Under the pieces are notes generated by a model. The model saw only the letters and a program-made list of their open reading frames with translations, was not told where the DNA came from and made no database searches. Of a stretch of 26,465 bases of DNA, positions 21,339 to 26,465 are shown in pieces (within the stretch, counting starts at the first letter, position 1; every line of letters starts with the position of its first letter). The stretch comes from Verrucomicrobiota bacterium (GTDB lineage: Bacteria; Verrucomicrobiota; Verrucomicrobiia; Opitutales; Opitutaceae), in the NCBI GenBank assembly GCA_023426435.1, contig JAFAAS010000060.1, forward strand, positions 1-26,465. The letters run 5' to 3'. Both the position numbers and the translations under genes were made by a program.

Positions 21339-24300
21339 CTACGAAGCGGCGCTCGGCTGAATCGAGATTTTCAATACGTAATCGAGGGCGCGGGCGAGGT
21401 CGTCGCCGTCGAACGGCTTGGGAAGGACGACGCAGGCGGGGATCGCTTCGAGTTTGGCGCGAACGGCGTCGCGCCCGTAGCCGGTGATGATGACGGCGGG
21501 AAGTCGGACGCCGAGGGAGCGGAGCTGAAGGAGGAGATCGGCGCCGGTGATGTGCGGCATCGTGAGATCGGTGACCAATGCGTGATATTGATCGGGTTGG
21601 TCGATGATCGCGTTCAAGACGACGCGCGGGTCGTGCATCACGGTGGGAACGAAGCCGAGATGTTCGAGGCGTGAGCCGATGAAGGATGCGACGGAAGGTT
21701 CGTCGTCCACGATGAGGATGCGCTGGCGTTCGCCGCGAGGAGCGGCGGCGAGGATCGGGTGCGCGGGGGCGTTTTCGTCGGTGAGCGGGAAGTAGATTTC
21801 GAAGCAGGTGCCCTGGCCTGGAACGCTGTTGACGCGCATGGCGGCGTGGTGGCCGGTGACGATGCCCTGGACGATGGAGAGACCGAGACCGGTGCCTTCG
21901 CCCTGCGCTTTGGTGGTGAAGAACGGATCGAAGACGCGATCGAGCATCGACTGGTCCATGCCCTCGCCCTGATCGGAGATCGCGAGGCGCACGGTTGGTC
22001 CGGGATGCAGGTGCGGGATTTCGGCGGCGAGGTTTCGGCAGACGTCCATCGGCTTGACGCTCACCTCGAGGCGGCCGGGACGTTGCCGCATGGCGTGGAT
22101 GGCGTTGGTGCAGAGATTCAAAACGATCTGCTGGATCTGAGTGGAGTCGGCCAGCACGAGCGCGCTTTGGACGTCGGCGACGATTTCGACGGTGGCGGGC
22201 GTGGAGGCGCGCACGAGTTTTAGCGCTTCGCGAACGGGCACGGCGAGATCGAGCGGGGAGAGGCGGGTGTTGCCGCGACGGGAGAACGTGAGGATCTGGC
22301 TGACGAGATCCTTGGCGCGGAGGCCGGCGGAATGAACCTGGTCGAGGTCGCGGCGGAGTTCGACGTTGTCGTGGGCGGAGAGGCGGGCGAGCTCGTTGTA
22401 GCCGAGGATGGCGGTGAGGATGTTGTTGAAATCGTGGGCGATTCCCCCGGCGAGGGTGCCGATGCTTTCCAGCTTTTGCGCCTGCAACAGGCGGCTCTCG
22501 AGGCGGCGGCGGCGTTCCTGTTCGGCGAGCCAGCCGGTGATGTCTTCCTCGAGAATCAGGTGATGGCGAACCTGGCCGTCCGCGCTGCGGAGAGGCGCCA
22601 CCATCGAGCGAACGTGGACGATGTTGCCGGACTTGGTGCGATTGGAAAGTTCGCCCCGCCAGGAGTCGCCGGAACGAACGGCCGCGGCGAGTTCCTCGAG
22701 GATGGCGGGCAAGGTCGACGGGGCGCGAAGGGAGAGCGCGTTGCGGCCCTTGAGCTCGTCGGGCGTGTATCCAGTAAGTTCACACGCCCGCGGGTTGGCG
22801 AAGACGATGGTGCCGTCGGGTTTGGCGATGAAGACGGCGACGGGACTTTGCGCGATGGCTTGGGAGAGGATTTGGATTTCCTCGACCTGGCTGGCGAGGC
22901 GTTCGGTGGTGGCGTTGAGCTCCTGGGTGCGTTGGGCGACGAGCCGTTCGAGGCGGAGGTTTTCGCGACGTTGCAGGTAGGAGGAAACGCGGCCCGCGAG
23001 AAGCACGAGGCCCGCCGCGGCCAGCGCGTAGGCGGCATACGCGTAGGTTGTGCGATACCATGGCGGCGAGATGGAAAACGCGAACGAGGAGCCGTGGCCG
23101 ACGCGGCCTCCGACGCTGGGCCGCACGTGAAGCGTGTAGTTGCCGGCGGCGAGACGGTTGAAGGCGGCGGAGCCGGCGGTGCCGAGCGAAACCCAACCGG
23201 CGCCGGTGCCCTCGAGCTGGACGTCGAAAGTGACGGAAGTGCCGAACGACTGGTGCGGCGTCACGAAATGAGCGATGAGGGAATTGTCGGAAAACGGCAG
23301 CGAGATCGGATCAGTGGCGGGGAATAAAGTGCGGGCGCTGGCGGGAAGTTCGACGTGCGTGATGAGCGCGCGCAGCGGTTCCGGATCCGGAGTGAGCAGA
23401 GCGGGATCGTAGCGGGCGAAACGGCGATCGGTGTGCATCCAAACCACGCCCTCGTCTTCGAACGTGAAGAAATACGGCATGAGGCCGGCGGGGATTTTTT
23501 CGTGAAGATTGCGCAGAGTGCCGTCGGAATCGTCGAGCACCTGGACGCGACCGTTGGCGGCGATCCAAATACGGCCCCGCGCGTCGCGGGCGGGGCGGCC
23601 GACGATGTCGCGCAGATCGGAGAACCGCTCGTGAAACGCGGCGTCGCGTTCGAAGCGGCGGTCGATGCGATTGAAGCGCATGATTTGTCCGCCGATGTTG
23701 AAGCGGATCGTGCCGTCGAGCTCGAAGCATTGCACCCAGCCCTCGGGGAGCCCGTGGCGATGATCGAAGATATCGACGACGGGGCGTTCCTCCTCGAGGC
23801 GCAGGTGTGCGGCGCGGCTGGAACCGAGCTCGAGCCAGACGCCGCCGTCGGGATCGGCGACGGAGTTGTAGATGTTGCCCAATTCGGGAATGAGATGCCG
23901 TTCGGCGGAGAAGTGGACGCCATCCTGGCGGAGCCAGCCGACCTCGTTGACGCCGCCGTAGAGCCAGCGGCCGTTGCTGGGGTCGACGTTGAGGATGCGC
24001 GGGTAGGTGATTTCGGGAAGAGTCTGGATCCAGCCGCTGGCGGTGCGGACGTAGAGCCCCTTTTCGGTGCCGGTGACCGGCATGCCCAAGGCGGTCGAAA
24101 AGGTGAAGGCGAAGAGCCCGGCGGGCGTGTCGTGGACGAAACCCTTGAGGCGTCGATCCTCGTCGTAGTCTCCGCGCAAGATGCTCCCGTCGGCCATGAG
24201 CCAGAGTGTTCCGTCGTGCCGATGCGGATACGCGCTGGCGCCGCCGGTGCCAATCAGCTGTTCGAAATGGGAGATCCGAGAGGGAAATTCGACCTGCAAG

Positions 24301-25343
24301 ACCCCGTCGCTGAGCAGGCCCCAGACGATCCCGCCGGGAGCGGGAACGAGCCGGCGGACATGAGCGAGGCGGTGGTCGAAACTGCGATCGAGGACTTGAA
24401 TGGTGGCGCCGTCGCGATCGAAGAAAACGATGCCGATGTTTTCGACGGCGGCGGCGAAGTAGCCGCCCTCGGTTTCGCAGAGGCTGTTGATGCGCAGGTC
24501 GCCGGCGAGAAGCCGGTTTTGGCGAAAAGGGTGAAGGCGTTCGCCATCGAAGATCTTGAGGCCGCTGCCGTAGGTGCCTGCGAGGAGCTGGTCTTCGCCG
24601 AAAGCGACGGTGCACGTGATCGTCTGGCTCGGTTCGGCTTCGATGAAGACCTCGGCGGCGCGAGGAGTGTGAGCGTGTGGGTCAAAACGCGAGAGCTGGC
24701 CGGTGGTGCGATCGGCGATGTAGTGTTGATCGCGGAAGGTGAAAACGTGTTCGAGCGTGTCGCCCCGGCCGATGGAGCGAACCTCCTGTCCGGGCCGCCA
24801 TTGGCGCACGGTTCCGCTGCCACTGTGCCAGAACCATTCGCGGCCTGATTCGAACACGCGGCGGGCGACGGGTGGCGCGCCGGTGTTTTCGGGGGTGAGC
24901 GATTGGGCGAAGGCGGGGCGCCACGTGCCTTCTTCCTGAAAAACGATGCGAGCGAAACCGCCGCGGACGCCCACGTAGAGCGAACCGTCGTCGTCGATCG
25001 CGATGTTGGAGCCGGTGACGGGATCTTCGTTGGGCGCGGCGCGAAATGCCTTCCAGCGAACGCCGTCGCCCAGCACGAGCTGTTGGGCGGCGAAGACGAG
25101 GACGCGGCCGTCGGGCAGAAGACGAAGATCGGTGGGAGGCTGGGTGAGACCGAGCGCTTCGGGGCTGCGCACGGCGAAGGACGGGAGGCCGCGTTCGAGG
25201 ACGCCGGGAGGCGGTGCGCCGATGCGCAAGGTTTGGGCCGGGAGCGAAACGGACGCGCACACAAGCCACGCGACCGCGAGCAGCGCGGGAAGTCGGGCGG
25301 ACGCGAGGGAGGAGAAGAGCGAGCGCGTCAGGGTGAGACGCAT
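21339..25343 (-). CDS. Hybrid propeller sensor histidine kinase/response regulator
   Basis: A 1334-residue membrane sensor. The signal peptide (MRLTLTRSLFSSLASARLPA to about residue 34, SLPAQ) is followed by a long, degenerate beta-propeller region with motifs such as GSLYVGVRGGFARI, GGVWLELGS and GRIWIAANGRVQVL. Next are a Y_Y_Y-like domain (about 690-755), one membrane helix (about 762-788), a coiled coil and a PAS domain (about 815-930, SPVAVFIAKPDGTIVFANP). The kinase core has His970 in LAGGIAHDFNNILTAILGY and an ATPase domain with NLCTNAIHAM, SDQGEGM and GEGTGLGLSIV. A C-terminal receiver has acidic VDDE, Asp1259 in LVTDLTMPHITG, and Lys in VLPKPF. The ATG at 25343 is chosen as the start of the signal peptide; the open frame continues 63 codons upstream without a family match. 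It converges on the pil operon with a 33-bp gap. Confidence 0.9.
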   Translation of the reverse strand: MRLTLTRSLFSSLASARLPALLAVAWLVCASVSLPAQTLRIGAPPPGVLERGLPSFAVRSPEALGLTQPPTDLRLLPDGRVLVFAAQQLVLGDGVRWKAFRAAPNEDPVTGSNIAIDDDGSLYVGVRGGFARIVFQEEGTWRPAFAQSLTPENTGAPPVARRVFESGREWFWHSGSGTVRQWRPGQEVRSIGRGDTLEHVFTFRDQHYIADRTTGQLSRFDPHAHTPRAAEVFIEAEPSQTITCTVAFGEDQLLAGTYGSGLKIFDGERLHPFRQNRLLAGDLRINSLCETEGGYFAAAVENIGIVFFDRDGATIQVLDRSFDHRLAHVRRLVPAPGGIVWGLLSDGVLQVEFPSRISHFEQLIGTGGASAYPHRHDGTLWLMADGSILRGDYDEDRRLKGFVHDTPAGLFAFTFSTALGMPVTGTEKGLYVRTASGWIQTLPEITYPRILNVDPSNGRWLYGGVNEVGWLRQDGVHFSAERHLIPELGNIYNSVADPDGGVWLELGSSRAAHLRLEEERPVVDIFDHRHGLPEGWVQCFELDGTIRFNIGGQIMRFNRIDRRFERDAAFHERFSDLRDIVGRPARDARGRIWIAANGRVQVLDDSDGTLRNLHEKIPAGLMPYFFTFEDEGVVWMHTDRRFARYDPALLTPDPEPLRALITHVELPASARTLFPATDPISLPFSDNSLIAHFVTPHQSFGTSVTFDVQLEGTGAGWVSLGTAGSAAFNRLAAGNYTLHVRPSVGGRVGHGSSFAFSISPPWYRTTYAYAAYALAAAGLVLLAGRVSSYLQRRENLRLERLVAQRTQELNATTERLASQVEEIQILSQAIAQSPVAVFIAKPDGTIVFANPRACELTGYTPDELKGRNALSLRAPSTLPAILEELAAAVRSGDSWRGELSNRTKSGNIVHVRSMVAPLRSADGQVRHHLILEEDITGWLAEQERRRRLESRLLQAQKLESIGTLAGGIAHDFNNILTAILGYNELARLSAHDNVELRRDLDQVHSAGLRAKDLVSQILTFSRRGNTRLSPLDLAVPVREALKLVRASTPATVEIVADVQSALVLADSTQIQQIVLNLCTNAIHAMRQRPGRLEVSVKPMDVCRNLAAEIPHLHPGPTVRLAISDQGEGMDQSMLDRVFDPFFTTKAQGEGTGLGLSIVQGIVTGHHAAMRVNSVPGQGTCFEIYFPLTDENAPAHPILAAAPRGERQRILIVDDEPSVASFIGSRLEHLGFVPTVMHDPRVVLNAIIDQPDQYHALVTDLTMPHITGADLLLQLRSLGVRLPAVIITGYGRDAVRAKLEAIPACVVLPKPFDGDDLARALDYVLKISIQPSAAS

Positions 25344-25500
25344 TGGAAGTCTGGCGAGGGAGGAAGGAAATGCCGTGAGCGAGACGGTGGACGGCGGTAT
25401 GACGGTGATCGGCACAAACGGCGTAAAATCAAATCGTCTGTAACAACGCGAAGATATGCGGCCACTTGACCTGAGGAGGGAGCGGGACTGTGTTCGACGC
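25344..25500. promoter_or_regulatory. Divergent promoter region between the hybrid kinase and the exonuclease
   Basis: The only AT-rich patch here is 25422-25445, with TAAAAT at 25424-25429 as a possible plus-strand -10 for the exonuclease gene; no good -35 is visible at 17 bp. GAGGAGGGA at 25473-25481 is 19 bases before the ATG, too far for a normal Shine-Dalgarno. Confidence 0.35.
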
Positions 25501-26463
25501 ATGGCGAAATGGCTGCTGGTCGACGGTTTCAATCTCGCGTATCGGTGTTTCCATGCGCTGCCGGAGCTGACGTCGTCGAAAGGGTTTCCGACGGGCGCGT
25601 TGCACGGATGGGTGAAATCGTTGTGGAAGCTGATCGATCAAGAGAAGCCGGATGCGACCCTCGTGTTTTTCGATCTCGGCGAGTCGCAGGACCGGTTGAA
25701 GTTGTTGGCTGAATACAAAGCGCAGCGGAAGCCGATGCCGGATCCGCTGCGGCAGCAGATCGAGCCGATCAAGGCGTTGACGCGCGCGATGGGGCTGGCG
25801 GGGATCGAGGAAGATGGCGTGGAAAGCGATGATTTGCTGGCGTCGGAGGCGGTGAGCCTGGCGAAGCAGGGGCATGACGTGCTGATCGTTTCGAGCGACA
25901 AGGATTTCGCGCAGATCGTCGACGAGAAGATCAAGATCATGCTGCCGCCGCCGTCGGCGAATCCGAAGGTCGGGTGGCGCTTGCTGGATGCGGCGGGGGT
26001 GCGGGAAAAGTTTGGCGTGCCGCCGGAGCAGATCGCGCATTATCTGGCGCTTGTCGGCGATACGTCGGACAACATTCCGGGGTTGGATGGCGTGGGGCCG
26101 AAGACGGCGTCGAAGTGGCTGGCGGAGTGCGGCGGGAGCGTGGAATGCGTGCTGGAGAAAGCGGCGGAGTTGAAACCGGAGCGGTTTCGCGAGGCGGTGG
26201 CGGCGAGCGCGGATCGGTTGAGGACGAATTTGAAGCTGACGACGTTGAATTTGAATTTGCCGCCGGTGAAACCGGAATGGCGGACGCCGCAGCCGGAGGA
26301 GCTGTTCAGGTTGCTCGACGAGTTCGAGATGAAATCGACGGGGGTGGAGGCGCGGAAACGGTATGGGGCGGCGGCGGGTGCTGGAAAAACGGATACGGCG
26401 GGGAGCGCGTCAACGACTCCGGTGCAGCCGCCGACGAAGGCTTTGCAAGGGGAGCTGTTTTAG
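25501..26463 (+). CDS. Stand-alone 5'-3' exonuclease (DNA polymerase I N-terminal domain/flap nuclease family)
   Basis: Metal-dependent 5' nuclease that removes RNA primers and flaps during DNA replication and repair. The 320 residues begin MAKWLLVDGFNLAYR, where Asp8 is the first metal ligand. FFDLGESQDRLKLLAEYKAQR holds the helical-arch pattern, GVESDDLLAS and SSDKDFAQIV are further acidic clusters, and DTSDNIPGLDGVGPKTASKW is the helix-hairpin-helix DNA-binding motif. No polymerase domain follows: the frame ends in a Gly/Ala/Thr-rich tail, ALQGELF. The ATG at 25501 is chosen because it directly precedes the conserved first strand; an ATG at 25456 would add 15 Arg-rich residues. The tail QGELF is a candidate sliding-clamp-binding peptide (consensus like QLxLF), which is an inference. 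Confidence 0.92.
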   Translation: MAKWLLVDGFNLAYRCFHALPELTSSKGFPTGALHGWVKSLWKLIDQEKPDATLVFFDLGESQDRLKLLAEYKAQRKPMPDPLRQQIEPIKALTRAMGLAGIEEDGVESDDLLASEAVSLAKQGHDVLIVSSDKDFAQIVDEKIKIMLPPPSANPKVGWRLLDAAGVREKFGVPPEQIAHYLALVGDTSDNIPGLDGVGPKTASKWLAECGGSVECVLEKAAELKPERFREAVAASADRLRTNLKLTTLNLNLPPVKPEWRTPQPEELFRLLDEFEMKSTGVEARKRYGAAAGAGKTDTAGSASTTPVQPPTKALQGELF

Positions 26464-26465
26464 GG

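Noticed and set aside
23355..24848. Plus-strand open frame of 497 codons opposite the hybrid kinase
   Set aside because: Acidic, Gly/Ala-rich mirror sequence without domains; the kinase on the minus strand is continuous.
25456..25500. ATG at 25456 as start of the 5' nuclease
   Set aside because: The 15 extra Arg-rich residues precede the conserved MAKWLLVDGFN start; no better ribosome binding site is seen for it.

Overview
The window looks like a chromosomal segment from a GC-rich, Gram-negative member of the Verrucomicrobiota, most likely the Opitutaceae. This is inferred from gene content: an exosortase/PEP-CTERM pair, an outer-membrane phospholipase, very large propeller-type sensor kinases, and a pilus-like locus of the kind known in Akkermansia as Amuc_1098 to Amuc_1101. 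Because of the high GC, long spurious reading frames run opposite almost every real gene; they are left out. No rRNA, tRNA, CRISPR array, transposase or prophage gene was seen.

Layout. Positions 1-5754 (+) hold a cell-envelope group: the 3' part of an OMPLA-type phospholipase A, an exosortase fused to an EpsI-like domain, a membrane-anchored TPR protein, and a secreted choice-of-anchor A protein ending in a PEP-CTERM sorting signal, so enzyme and probable substrate are neighbours. A hairpin plus T8 terminator and a repeat-rich gap (5755-6119) follow, with one doubtful small membrane ORF. Positions 6463-9768 (+) encode a propeller sensor histidine kinase without a receiver domain. Positions 14801-9939 (-) hold a Nudix hydrolase, then pyruvate dehydrogenase E1 alpha, E1 beta and E2, then dihydrofolate reductase. 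No E3 gene is present.

Positions 15034-21305 (+) are the most interesting part. They form a tightly coupled operon that looks like a compressed pilMNOPQ: a PilM+PilN fusion, a PilO+PilP-like fusion (Amuc_1100-like followed by Amuc_1099-like), a secretin, and an unrecognised exported protein. No pilin, prepilin peptidase, motor ATPase or PilC is in the window. Positions 25343-21339 (-) encode a hybrid propeller sensor kinase with PAS and receiver domains, convergent to that operon. Positions 25501-26463 (+) encode a stand-alone 5'-3' exonuclease related to the N-terminal domain of DNA polymerase I.

Non-coding structure. Two nearly identical elements of about 150 bp (5792-5948 and 9787-9934) have imperfect terminal inverted repeats and a strong internal palindrome, and look like non-autonomous mobile elements. 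Both spacers inside the pdh operon consist of tandem purine-rich 7-bp units, of different sequence in each spacer, directly before the start codons of pdhB and pdhC.
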